DNA of 64,000 bases from Erodium maritimum (Eukaryota; Streptophyta; Magnoliopsida; Geraniales; Geraniaceae). Positions 49,585-60,412 of the stretch are shown piece after piece (within the stretch, counting starts at the first letter, position 1; every line of letters begins with the position of its first letter). The stretch lies in assembly GCA_963921825.1 (NCBI GenBank), contig OY997594.1, positions 10,669,001-10,733,000 on the forward strand, given 5' to 3'. The notes below the pieces were generated by a model, which saw nothing but the letters and a program-made list of their open reading frames with translations, did not search any database and was not told where the DNA came from. Made by a program: the position numbers and the translations under genes.

Positions 49585-49989
49585 GAAGCTTCAAGATTGG
49601 TTTTTTCTGGAAAGCAAACATATTGGTAATACTTGAAGACTTTAATCAAAAAGTCAAGAAGAGGAGGGATGGAACCTCTCATATAAACCCGAGCACACCC
49701 GGATGTCTCAAAACAGAAAACAATGACCTTATACCAAATTTCTCCAACATGAGGCAAACTAGATTTAACAGACCAGTAGCAAACTAAGTGCCCAAACACA
49801 GAAACAAATACTAGATAGAAACAAGCCGAGGTCTTATACTCATATTTCTCTACCATGAAGAACAACCAAACAGTAAATCTAAGGTCCGTAACCAAAACAA
49901 GTAAAACTAAAAAGACAGAAAAAGAAAAAAAGAAACAACCCGAATCAGTTCCAAAGAATACCCACCATAGTAAAAGAAGCTTCAAGATT
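49585..49989 (-). mobile_element. Small retroposed insertion with 14-bp duplication
   Basis: A 377-bp insertion (49599-49975) lies between exact copies of GAAGCTTCAAGATT (49585-49598 and 49976-49989). On the minus strand it is T-rich and ends in a short A-run (AGAAAAAACC). It is a 5'-truncated LINE 3' end or a SINE; I see no tRNA-like promoter, so the LINE reading is preferred. Confidence 0.75.
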
Positions 49990-50329
49990 ATAATATTAAT
50001 AATAGACTGAGTGTCCCCTCATCCTATATTTAAAGAATAAGAACTTAATTTTTTTAAGTGATATTTCTTCAGATTTAATCAAATTTTCGTTTGAAATGGG
50101 TACGAAGGAGTATAATAATCAAGGGTAAAACAAACAGTGTCCAACTTAAAGTGGACACCGAAACAAAGTAGCATGTAAAATAAATAAGTAGATAAACGCT
50201 CTAACATCACGTGGCTATAGTGGAAAACAAAAGAAAAAAAAATCAAGAAACTGATATGCTCTATATATGCTTCAACAACTAATGTTGTGGTAACGTTTAA
50301 AGACACCAATACAGTAGAGTCAAACTGAG

Positions 50330-51110
50330 AGGTAGGGCAAAGCCGACCCACTATTGGAGGGGCGCGATGGTGGACTGTGAACTCTCCCGAGGTACCAGCG
50401 TGCGCTGTCCTCCTTGAAATGATAAAGTAGGGATCCCAGAACACGAGAATGTTGGCCTCCGAGATGGCAAGAGAGTACCATGCCAGGACTTGATGGAATC
50501 ACTGCCACCTTACGTCCACTAGGGTGGTATTGCTGAACGATCCTCCAATGAACCACAAAATCCTCATTGATGAAGGCGAGCGTGTTTGACGCCCCCCACC
50601 GTTGTTTGTTGTGCTCCAGTAGTTCGTGAAGATCCTTCCGACTTTGGTTCCTAAGCGTCCTCTACTAGACGCTTCCTCCATGCTGGAAGGGAATTTGTTC
50701 CCCTCTATAGGCTCCTTCAGATGATCCTCAGCCCTGCACCTTGAGAACGAGTGTGAGGGAACTCGACTTGGTCCCCTAGAGGCATTTTGTTCCTGTCCTC
50801 GGGAGGAGGGTTCCCCTCGGAACATCGGATTCCTTCTCCTGACAGGAAAGACGGTAGCATGTGCTCTAGTGTCTTGGGCCGGATTGGCCTGTCTGACGGG
50901 AAAGAAGGTGGCATGTGGAGGAGGGAGATCATCCTGAACCCTGGCCTTACATTTACCTTTCTGGTCCCCATTAAGGTTTTCAGGCCGATTAAAGTTCGGG
51001 ACCGGGTGTCTCGAAGATCCTACTAGATAGGACCAGTTGGTCTCCGGACACGACCTACTATGTCGAGCTCGAAAGCCTGTTGGTCCCAAATCTACAGGGG
51101 ATAAGGGGGA
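50330..51110 (-). mobile_element. Probable LINE ORF1 C-terminal fragment
   Basis: An open minus-strand frame (50499-51089) reads ...HSRSCPETNWSYLVGSSR then PNFNRPENLNGDQKGK, followed by Pro/Arg/Ser-rich low-complexity sequence. The His-x-x-x-Cys-Pro end and the basic tail resemble what follows the zinc knuckle in plant L1 ORF1 proteins. The match is weak, and it could also be an unrelated gag-like fragment. Confidence 0.35.
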
Positions 51111-51643
51111 AGGCCTTCTTTTCCCGTCAATGTAAAATCGGTCAATTTACCAGACCAATGTTGGCTATAATCTAATCCTTAGTTACATTTGTACGTGTGA
51201 AGCCACGAAAGTTGGTAGGAGAAAGATAATTATCATCCACGGACACGGAGTATTATTGCAATATCAATGTTAACAACCAAATCCTTACAGTAGGGTCCCA
51301 CTCCAGAACATCTAGAAATTGTTTATTCCAGGTGTCAAGATCCTAATGAAGGAAAGCCGAAGGCTGCGCAAAGGAAAGTAGCCGAGTGCCACATATTTGG
51401 GACCCGACTGCTTCAAATTGGCAACCACAGTAACGTGAGGATTGGACCCTCCAGCGTCTGACTCATAACCCCCCTCTCATTGACTCACCCATATATGCCA
51501 TCGGAATTGGTTCCTATCTCAAACCAATCCAATCATTATCCTCCACGTCCTCCCTTCTTTTCTTTATATATACCCCGCCTCTCCTCCATTTCCAGACCTC
51601 TCCTTCTTTCTCTCTATCTTATTCTTCTTCTTCTTCTTCAGTA
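51111..51643 (+). promoter_or_regulatory. Upstream region of the membrane-protein gene with TATA box
   Basis: A TTATATATA box at 51564-51572 precedes a pyrimidine-rich leader with a CTT repeat, ending at the start codon at 51644. Transcription start is expected near 51600. Confidence 0.5.
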
Positions 51644-52657
51644 ATGGAGATTCCGGTGCTTAATAGAATCAGCGATTTCGAGGCTTTGCATCAAAGCCCC
51701 TCTAATTTCTTAGCTTCCCAAACTAGCCTCTCCATTTCGACCATCGCCAGAGTCTCCCACGCCCTCAACTTCTGGAAATGGGCCTCTTTCCTCCTCCTCG
51801 CCCTCCTGGCCACTTTCTCCGGCCTCCTCACCCGCTTTTCTTTCTTCGTCATCAGCTTCCGTCGCCCTCATCCCCTGCCTCCCCACTACCAATCTGACGC
51901 CGACACCGACACATCCGACGACGACGACCAAGTGGAAGAGGAAGATGACCAGGATGGGGCTGAGTCTGAGTCTGAAACGGATCAGAATTGGAGACGTGCG
52001 GACGAGGATTTCCGCCTTCGTGGATCGGCTCATTACGTCGACGACCACTGGCAACCCCGTAAATTGAGGCTCCGCCACCGCCGCAGCTTCGGAGACCTCT
52101 TCTCCTGGCCAGACCTCGCCCCCGGTAAGAGCGTCGTCAAGCTCTGGGACAATTTAAGCTTAGGATTGGACTTCCAGGACGACGGCAACGTCTTCTCGCT
52201 GCACAATATCAACAGGGACCACGAGACTAACTCCGTCTTCCTCGGAAACTGCGACATCGCCGCGATCTCTGCCTCCGACCCACCGGTGGTCGTGTCCGCC
52301 GGAACGAGTAATTCAAACAATATCGAGCTGAAGGTGTGGGACCGGCGCGTCTCGTGCCGTATCCCGGCGATACTCGGCGAATGGCAATCTCAGATGGTCA
52401 ATTTCAACGGGTCCAATTTGGATAAACTTTTCGCGAGAGGCGGCGGGGAGTTGACGGTGGGGGACTTGAGAAAGGCCAACGCGCCGTTAGGGAACGTTAC
52501 GGAGTCGGACGTGGACACCTGGTGGGACGCTGACGCCGTGATGGTGACGGACGAGTTTCTAGACACGTTGGACGGCGAGAGCTACAAGTGGGCGGTGGCT
52601 CGGTGTTGCAGCGCGGTGAGGTCTCGCATTTGGTTAGGTAGAGACCAAAATTTGTGA
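51644..52657 (+). CDS. Plant membrane protein of unknown function, single exon
   Basis: A 337-residue protein I recognise only as a plant uncharacterised type. Residues 1-46 are soluble. A hydrophobic segment at about 47-72 (ASFLLLALLATFSGLL...) should span a membrane once. An Asp/Glu/Ser-rich stretch at about 83-116 follows, then a structured C-terminal part. That part contains WD-like phrases (VVKLWDNLSLGLDF and IELKVWDRR) and ends with TESDVDTWWDADAVMVTDEFLDTLDGESYKWAVARCCSAVRSRIW. The gene has no intron, a good ATG context (AGTAATGG) and a TATA box, so it looks like an expressed host gene. It is more GC-rich than its surroundings. Whether the WD-like phrases are true WD40 blades cannot be judged by eye. 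Confidence 0.8.
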   Translation: MEIPVLNRISDFEALHQSPSNFLASQTSLSISTIARVSHALNFWKWASFLLLALLATFSGLLTRFSFFVISFRRPHPLPPHYQSDADTDTSDDDDQVEEEDDQDGAESESETDQNWRRADEDFRLRGSAHYVDDHWQPRKLRLRHRRSFGDLFSWPDLAPGKSVVKLWDNLSLGLDFQDDGNVFSLHNINRDHETNSVFLGNCDIAAISASDPPVVVSAGTSNSNNIELKVWDRRVSCRIPAILGEWQSQMVNFNGSNLDKLFARGGGELTVGDLRKANAPLGNVTESDVDTWWDADAVMVTDEFLDTLDGESYKWAVARCCSAVRSRIWLGRDQNL

Positions 52658-53196
52658 GTCAGACGTGTATAATTTGATTTCTGAAGGGACAAATTTGTAA
52701 ATACAAATTAATGAATCTATATTATATTTATGACGACAAAGAAGAATTGAGCAAGAGTAATGGTTGAGTAAATCGGAATTGCATGAGGGGCAAGCAAATT
52801 AATCATAGTCAACTATATTTTTTTTTTATAAAAAAAACTCTATATCATCTCGTTGTATTAAAGTCAAACATCAAATCATAACCCACATTTATGAAACGTA
52901 TCAGATGTAACATGTTTCACCTTATTAATTATTAAAAAATATCAAAATATGTTAAGTGTGACTAACACCGTGAAATATCAGTCACATGCTTGTCACGTGT
53001 TCTAAAAGTTTCTTAAAATGAAAACTTCAACTTTTCGTTTATTCTCAAATCATAACTTCAACTTTTCGTTTATTGCCAAATCATAGCCATTAACTATCAA
53101 CTTTTCCTGTTATTCACTTAACGACCGTTAGACTTACGGGCGGAAAATACAATAGTTGCTGGTCAATGTTACTACATGACAATTTACATTTTCTTA
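52658..53196. other. 3' region and spacer before the solo LTR
   Basis: AT-rich, with a 31-bp unit repeated in tandem at 53024-53085 (core CAACTTTTCGTTTATT). No gene seen. Confidence 0.5.
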
Positions 53197-54126
53197 GTTA
53201 GTGTAAGAACCGCTCCCAGTCGATCCCGGTCGAACCGGTGACTTTTAAGACAAGTTTGACTTTCTGCCGGAAAAGCCAACTGAGGACTCAGGAGATCACT
53301 CGAGGCTTTTCCGGGGCCCAAAAAGCTTAGTCGTCATCACGGTTGTCTTAATTGGGCCGTTTCCTTTCATTTAAGTATAATATTGAAGGAAGTCAAATTT
53401 GGTCAAAATCGGACTTTTTATCGACTAAAACGATATTAATTATTGTGCTGGAAAATAATTTGGAAAACTAGAGGACCTACTTGGACACTTGTCACTATTT
53501 GGTTAGAAGAGAGAAAAGGGAGTGGTCTTGGACCACTTTACCCTCCTAAAAGCCTCTACAAGGAAAAACATCTAAAGGGCTTTTAGTCATTAACCATCTC
53601 TAGGTCTTATATGGAATTGGAAGACCAATTTTGGTTCATTTTGTGGGTGTAGCCGAAAATTGAGAGGAGAGGAAGAGAGAGGAGCTCCCATGGAGTCTTG
53701 AAGAAGAAGCAAAGGAAAAAGGAGCAACTTGGTGCCATTTCCTACCCCTTTCTTCTCTATTTCATCATCATCATCTCCATGTCACTCTCCTAAAGGTAAT
53801 GGAACTGACTACATCTCTTTTCCATTCATCTCATCTCTTGGGTTTTGGTTTGGGTTTGCTAGAAGTTGTTGGATTTGATTGAAATGAGGTTAGATGGTGT
53901 TTCCATGAAGCTTTGATGGGTTTTTGATGGAAGACTTTGGGTTTAAATGGAGTTTTTGATTTGAAGAATCCTTGGAAACTTGTTTATTTGTTGTTTCCTA
54001 CCATGGGTAAAGGAGTTTTGGAGGTTTTTGACTGTTTTGAGAGTTGGAGATGGTTAAAAATGGAGTTTGGTAGTGGATTTTCGGAGAAAAGGAGCTGGAG
54101 GTTGAAGAAGGGCGTAACTGTCCTGG

Positions 54127-54270
54127 AGCGTCACGGATCCGTGACGGATCCCGTGACGGGCGACGTCACGGCTCCATGAGGGAGACCGTGACGGCACACG
54201 TCACGGCTCCGTGACGACTTCCCTGAGGGTCGGTGTCACGGCTCCGTGACAGTGTCCGTGACCGACCAGT
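54127..54270 (+). repeat. GTCACGG/CCGTGAC palindrome array in LTR copy f
   Basis: The 16-base sequence at 54130-54145, GTCACGGATCCGTGAC, is a perfect palindrome. Variants with GTCACGGCTCC(G/A)TGA recur three more times to 54262, with single half-units between. Confidence 0.85.
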
Positions 54271-55238
54271 CTGGGGGGTTTTGAAGGGTGTCTCCACCGT
54301 TTTGATCTTGTTTTGGAGTTGAACTTTTGGAAGGGTTTCGGGGGACTTTTGTTACTGCTAAGCAGGACCTAATTAGGGTTGTTTTGTGTTCAAGACCTCA
54401 AGAGCTTGAAGAACGAAGACCTTGCCGGTACCCGTGTGAAGAACGGTGTGGTGACTATCGTTTGTGACATCAGAGTGTTGAGAGGAAGACCGCGAGGTAG
54501 GGAAAGTCTTAATTTCTTAATTAACGCTTAGTATGCATGATTAGGATAATAAAATAGGAAATGTCTTAGAATTGCCTATAGGATGCGAATAACTAGAATA
54601 ATCATATTTCAATTACTAATAAATGGATGAGTCTAGTATGCATGCTTAGGACAATGACAATTAGTGAAATGTGCTTTCAATACTTGGGAAATTGATATAC
54701 TGGTAGAGAGGCTGTGAAGAGCTCTCGGATTAGTTGTGTGCTAGGTTCACATGCTTGGTTGCAAATTGCTAGGATAACTTAAGAGTCTAATGAAACTAGA
54801 TTATCTTGTATGATTGAATGCTAAATGGTTCGTTCACATGATGATTGACTGGTTGAATGCATAATTGGTTGATTGAGTGTTTATATTGATATAATTGTTG
54901 ATTGCACGGATGATCGAGTATGACTGGTTGTGCCACGGGGTACAATCAGGTGATCGATGTACCGTTGGTTCGTGACAGGTAAGTATACGGTAAGTATGAA
55001 GTGCATTGGTTATCTTGTTGTGATGAAAGGGTGACTTGATGAGTGTTGGTGACCCAGTTCTGGTGTTTTCCCTATTCTTATTCTTGTTTGCATTGCTTGT
55101 TTGGTTCGGTACTACACCGGGGGGGGGGTAATAATCCGGTGCCGTGGTAAAGGTGGAGTTTGACAGATTCAGTGAGATATTGATTGAGGATTAGAGCCTG
55201 AGGGCATTGATTACTGGATACTACAAATATGGGTTATT

Positions 55239-55385
55239 TGCAGATCCTGCGGGATATTTATGGGTTATTGGCAGATCCCGCGAGATATTTATTGATTATT
55301 GACAGATCATGCGGGATATTTATTGATTATTGGCAGATCCTGCGGGATATAGAATGATTATGAGCAGATCCTGCGGGATATTATT
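55239..55385 (+). repeat. Minisatellite in LTR copy f
   Basis: Five copies of a unit of about 32 bp with GCAGATC(C/A)(T/C)GCG(G/A)GATAT, spaced by TTATTGATTATTG-like sequence. Confidence 0.85.
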
Positions 55386-56370
55386 TGGGTTACTTCTTGA
55401 GAGATGGTTATTAAGGTTCCACCCAAAGATGTGCGTCCCTGGGGAGCACTACCTTGGTTCCCTATGACTTATGATCCTTTGTAGGCATTTCTGGGAATCC
55501 CGATGATAAGCGCCCATTTGGGATTGTTTCCGGTGCCCCAACGCATGTGCGTCCTCTGGACCGAGGGAAAATCTGATATGACATGGATACTCTGGTGGAT
55601 CGGAATTATGGGAACCGAGGTGATCCCAGAATCTATCCATGGATCGGAGGCTTGAGAAAGCGAGTGGTTGGCATGATATTAGACACTCTCATTTTACTCT
55701 TATCTTTTCGTTATGGAACTTTTATGAACTATTTCAAATTACGGTTATCTTCAAGGGTGTGATATTGCCTCGATTATATAACTTATTCCTTCGTACTATT
55801 CGGTTAACCTTATTATTATGCTTTTATCTATCCGTTGAACAGTTTAAGTATTGATCTAAAGGTGGAGTTATTAAGATTTTTCCTACTGAGCGTCAGCTCA
55901 TCCCCTTTGTTTTCTCTTACTGTTTTACAGGAGTACCAGATGTCTAGAGTGGGCGAGGCTTGGGAGCTTCAGTTCCTTTTGGGATTCGTTTTGAACTTAT
56001 GTTGCTCTTTTCTGTTAAACATTTTATATCTTACGTTGTTCTACGAGCTGTGACTCATGGAGGATTTCGAACATTTACTTAGATTATGTTGATGAGTTTT
56101 ATGAGATTCAAGCACTTTTATCGATCGTTTATTCTTTAATTTATTTCAACTTGAGTCACGTCTCGAATCCGGTCAAAATTGGATTTGGGGCGTGACAGTT
56201 AGGATTTAGTAATAAACGAAAGGTGTGCGTGCAGACATGGAATAACCTCTTTTTAAGAAATAACATGTTATCTTCTCATCAAGATCGCCAAACCAACAAC
56301 ATATCATCGGGAATACTTTGAAGACAAACTGAGACAAATTTCGGGACTCTATCTAAAGGCAAGTTTACCT

Positions 56371-56851
56371 GTTAAAACTCAATCCAACCCAAAAGCTCGA
56401 ACTAATAGGTAGAGGCATCAAGATGGAATATCAAGGGGTCAATTAATCCTCACTCTTTCGATGTGGGACACATACTTGAACACTCCCCCTCACGTGTAGG
56501 GCTGGACATCTACACGTGGGTCATAGTAGGACTGGACATCTGCATATGGACCGGAGACCACATGGTGGAGGTGACAAACGGGCCATGAGCCGAACCAAGC
56601 TCTGATATCATGTTAAAGCCCAATCCAACCCAAAAGCTCGAACTGATAGGTGGAGGCATCAAGGTATATATCAAGGGGTCAATTAATCCTCACACTTTCG
56701 ATGTGAGACACATACTTCAACACTCACCCTCACGTGTAGGACTGGACATCTACACGTGGGCCATAGCAGGACTGAACATCTGCATATGGGATGGAGACCA
56801 CAGGGTGGAGGTGACAAACAGGTCGTGGGCCGAACCAACTCTGTTACCATG
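56371..56851 (-). repeat. Tandem duplication of a 241-bp retroelement-like unit
   Basis: 56371-56611 and 56612-56851 are near-identical. Each has CAATCCAACCCAAAAGCTCG, a CTCACGTG(T)AG block, and a GCTCTGATATCATGT or CTCTGTTACCATGT end whose reverse complement resembles an initiator-Met primer site (ACATGGTATCAGAGC). This unit type is common in plant genomes beside retroelements. A related copy lies at 33090-33475. Confidence 0.75.
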
Positions 56852-57097
56852 TCAAAGTAGATAGTTGTGTCTACTTTACTTGTATTATTCATTTTAGGTA
56901 CATGCTATTTATACAAAGAAAAGGAAGTATAAAAAGGGAAAAATATTAGTAATAATATCTAACACTATTATGTGCATTTATAAGGTATGTAGTGGATGTG
57001 GCTTGATCTCCAATGTAGGTGTAATTGTTAGGTAATTGATATGGTCAACAGTACCGGTATATTAGGCAAAACTAACTTCTATAGAGAAACTAAGAGG

Positions 57098-58186
57098 TCA
57101 TTACACTAACACAAATGTGAACACAACGATTAACATAATTAAGCCAATGAAGGGTGCATTGATTGCCGGCATGGTCATGCTACCATGTCCATTGCACGAG
57201 GTCATCAACTCCTTTAAAGTAAGAAGGAAGAGGAAGTCAAAGCAATCCAATTCGCCTCCGCCTTCACCACTGTCTATCATCGTCGATACCCCCATGATGA
57301 CCACTATCATCGTGTCATTCACTTTGGGGAGAACGTTTCCGTCGTCCCTCTCGAAAAAGCTAGAGAGGGGACGACTTGTAAAGGTCGTAACCCTGGCTTC
57401 TTATTGCCGGCGCCCACGCTATCTCTTTTGGACGGTCCTGAGTCTATGAGGAATATGGCATGGCCGTCCTTGCGTGTTCCGGTCATGCTCCCACCGCAAA
57501 TCCACGACGTTTCTCCAATCCTCCCGCAGCCAGCTCGAAAAGGTTCGCTGGTGGTTCGTGGGACGTTTCCCCTGCTCCCATCCAATCCACTTGTTCCCTC
57601 GTTTCACAAACCCCACCCAGGTGCTACTGCACATGGCTACTTTCTAGGTAGGTCTCTCGACTTGTTCTATCACGAAGGAGGAAGACATGGAGGTGGTACT
57701 GTCTTTCACGTCGATAGACCCTACCGTCCTAGTTCGCCAGCATTTAGACATAGTCGAGAAACTCTTAACCCCGCACCATCCCTGGAAAAGATTTCATGCT
57801 CCGGATTATCACCAAGGCGTAGGGCCGATCGACGTTGGGCTTGGTGATCAAGGATGTCAAAGCCGGGGTGTTTACATTCTATTTCGACACCTAAGAGGCT
57901 CATTGATTGGGTTCGAAGGAATGAACCCTGATACTTCGATGGCCGTCCTCTGTTACTAGGAGACGTCGACCCCTTGGTATTGTTAAAATTAGGGTCAATC
58001 GTACTCCTCGATACTACTGGATTTATGTCTCTTCATTGTTTTTGAAAGTTGATTTGTGTATGAGTTGTTAAAAAATGTGTAGAAATGGATCTTTTGAGGG
58101 ACCTTATTTTTTATTATTATCTCTTTTCTTTGATTAATAATATAAGTAGTATATTTTGTTTTAAAAAGAAGAAAACCCAGTCATTA
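57098..58186 (+). mobile_element. LINE ORF1 fragment, plus-strand copy
   Basis: Encodes pieces of an L1 ORF1: the basic KVRRKRKSKQSN near 57215-57245 and the DUF4283-like end GLVIKDVKAGVFTFYF then DGRPLLLGDVDP near 57840-57990, with several frame breaks. It ends in an A-rich tail near 58160. A possible 7-bp duplication GTCATTA flanks it (57098 and 58180), which is weak evidence. Its best match in the window is the inverted copy at 59460-60410. Confidence 0.6.
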
Positions 58187-59459
58187 ACTGATATACGCTT
58201 TGGTAAAGGTCCGTTAATTATTCAATTTTAGTTTGATAGAGAAACAAACGCGACAAAATTATTATAAGCTATATGTGTCATTATGCATGGTAGAATCTTA
58301 TAAAAATATGCCACAAACTAATATGATAAGACACTTGAATGGGAGTGTATCGTATGGACAGACTACTTATGCGTGTTGGTTGGAAGCTTGCACAAGCTTA
58401 CAGCAAAGGGCAGGAAACCAATATTATATAATCACCTACTCCCCTCTAATTAATTGTATATTAGGATACGCTATTGATTTACAAAATCCAATAAACTAAG
58501 TAAAGGTTATATTAATTTGGGTAATGATAAGCTGTAGTACCTAGTGAGTTGGGAAGTAGATGGTTGAGGAAATGTTGGGACAATATGTTCTCTTTAAACC
58601 TCATATTTGTTTGCTTTCCTGACCTTAATTATATTTTCCAAATAAACTAACAAAAGGTACAAAGTCAATATTTTGTTGGGCACACTAATTTAGTGACTTA
58701 CTATTATTAGGGCGTGTTTTAAAAGGAAGCCAAAGAAGCTTAGCCAGTAGTGTTTCTATATGAATCACAGCCCGACAATGTAACTAAGAGCAACTTTTAG
58801 ACAACCTCTGAAATATTAAAAAGCTGCAGATTTCGGACTATATCACCCCCACGAGTCATACCTATATATCGTTTCAACATCTTGAACATCCGACTCCACC
58901 ATGTTCACCACAAGGTTTTTTTACGAGACAAAACTCCAAACCTTTAAACATTACCAGACATTCAATATTGTGAGGAACAAAAGGACCAGTAATAAACTGA
59001 TAGCAGCCCCCAACACATCATCCGGCCAATCGCGGACCACAACCCCAACACCAACTCCATTCAGACAAGCACTACCATCAATATTGAGTTTCAGCCAACC
59101 TTCACCTGCGGCACCAATGCTCTAACTGTCTGATTGGAGACCCTAGAAATCTCGCAGTCCAGCCTTGCTCCATAGTTTGAGATTGCTCTGAAACCAGTGT
59201 CGTGAAAATCGACCTAAAAACCTTTAGATGCTTTTTTTTTTCACAATATCAATTCGGTTTTGAAAAATTGGACGACTTTAGACGAATTTGGAAAATTGGA
59301 CTAAACATACGGTCTAAGCATTGAGTTTTACAACACTAGCATTCTCCTAAGGCTAGAAACACACCTTTACCGCCCCTCCACAACAGAAACCCCACTATAC
59401 GCACGGGAGTCCACACATTTTTCTAAGGCTTCCCGGTCGTCTCCTCATTAGCGTTCGTC
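58187..59459. other. Spacer between the inverted LINE copies
   Basis: AT-rich. A Pro/Thr-rich open frame at 58901-59125 has no domain. No gene recognised. Confidence 0.35.
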
Positions 59460-60412
59460 CGAACCAAAGGTGGTAAGCCCATGGTGTGGAGCCAAAGTTG
59501 CAACCGGTCAAAATTAGGAAGATCCCGTGCTAGAGGATCGAATTCCCCAACATCAGAGGACAACCATCGAACAACCAGGGCTCATTCCTTCGAACCCAAT
59601 CTCGGACCTCTTGGGTGTCGATGTAAAATGAAAACACCTTGGGTTTGACATCTTTGATCACCAAGCCCGACGTCGATCGTCCCTACGCCTTGGTGATAAT
59701 CCGAAGCATAAAGTCTTTCTGGGGAGGGCGCGGTGTCAAGAGTTTCCCAACCATATGTCGAGCGGACTAAAACGGTAGGGTCCACCAATATGAAAGGTAC
59801 TACCACCTTCATGTCTTCTCCTTCTGTGATAGAACAGATCGAAAGACCTTGAGGGTAGCATGTGCGAAAGCACCAGGGGTGAGGTTTGTGGAACGGAGGG
59901 AACGGGTGGGTCGGATGAGACCGGGGGAAATATACCCGGAGCCACCAACAAATCCGTCGATCCGGTTGCGGGAGGATTGGAGCAAAGCCATGGATTGACG
60001 GTGGGAGCGTGACCATGACACGCAAGGACACCCACACCATATTCCTCACAGACTCAGGACCGTCCAAAGGAGATGGCGTGGGCGCCGAAAAAGACTTGCT
60101 TGGAGAATAATCTAGGGTTACGACCTTTACATGTCGTTACCTCTTTGGATTTTTTGAGAGGGACGCTGACAAGGTTCTCCTAGAGCAAATGGCACGATGG
60201 AAGTGTTCATCATGTGGATATCGACAACGATGGACTGTGGTGGAGGCGGAGGAAAATTGGATTGTTTTGGCTTCTTCTTTCTCTTTGTTTTAAAGGGGCT
60301 GATGACCTCGTGCAATGAACATGGTGGCATGATCAGGCCAATCAGTGACTCCTGCATTGGCGTGGATGGAAGTGAAACAAGGAGTCCCATGGAGAAGACG
60401 ATGGTGAGGTGA
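59460..60412 (-). mobile_element. LINE ORF1 fragment, minus-strand copy
   Basis: On the minus strand it encodes KTKRKKKPKQSNFPPPPPQS near 60310-60240, then the same downstream order as the copy at 57098-58186, ending in the DUF4283-like GLVIKDVKPKVFSF-type sequence near 59660. Frames are broken and ORF2 is absent. The two copies face each other across 1.3 kb. Confidence 0.6.

Larger units (their letters stand above)
53197..56202 (+). mobile_element. Solo LTR of the long-LTR family, copy f
   Basis: A fossil LTR at 53202-56197 (2,996 bp), starting TGTAAGAACC and ending GGGGCGTGACA, flanked by 5-bp duplications GTTAG (53197-53201 and 56198-56202). It has the same plan as copy a: promoter-like first part, a palindromic GC-rich array at 54127-54270, a minisatellite at 55239-55385, the hairpin at 55887-55900 and a CAG acceptor-like site near 55930. 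No primer site or coding region lies inside, so it is a solo LTR. The intact duplication suggests moderate age. Confidence 0.87.

Noticed and set aside
49521-49985. 154-codon hydrophobic minus-strand frame as a membrane protein
   Set aside because: It lies across the 377-bp retroposed insertion and its target duplication; the hydrophobicity comes from T-rich sequence.
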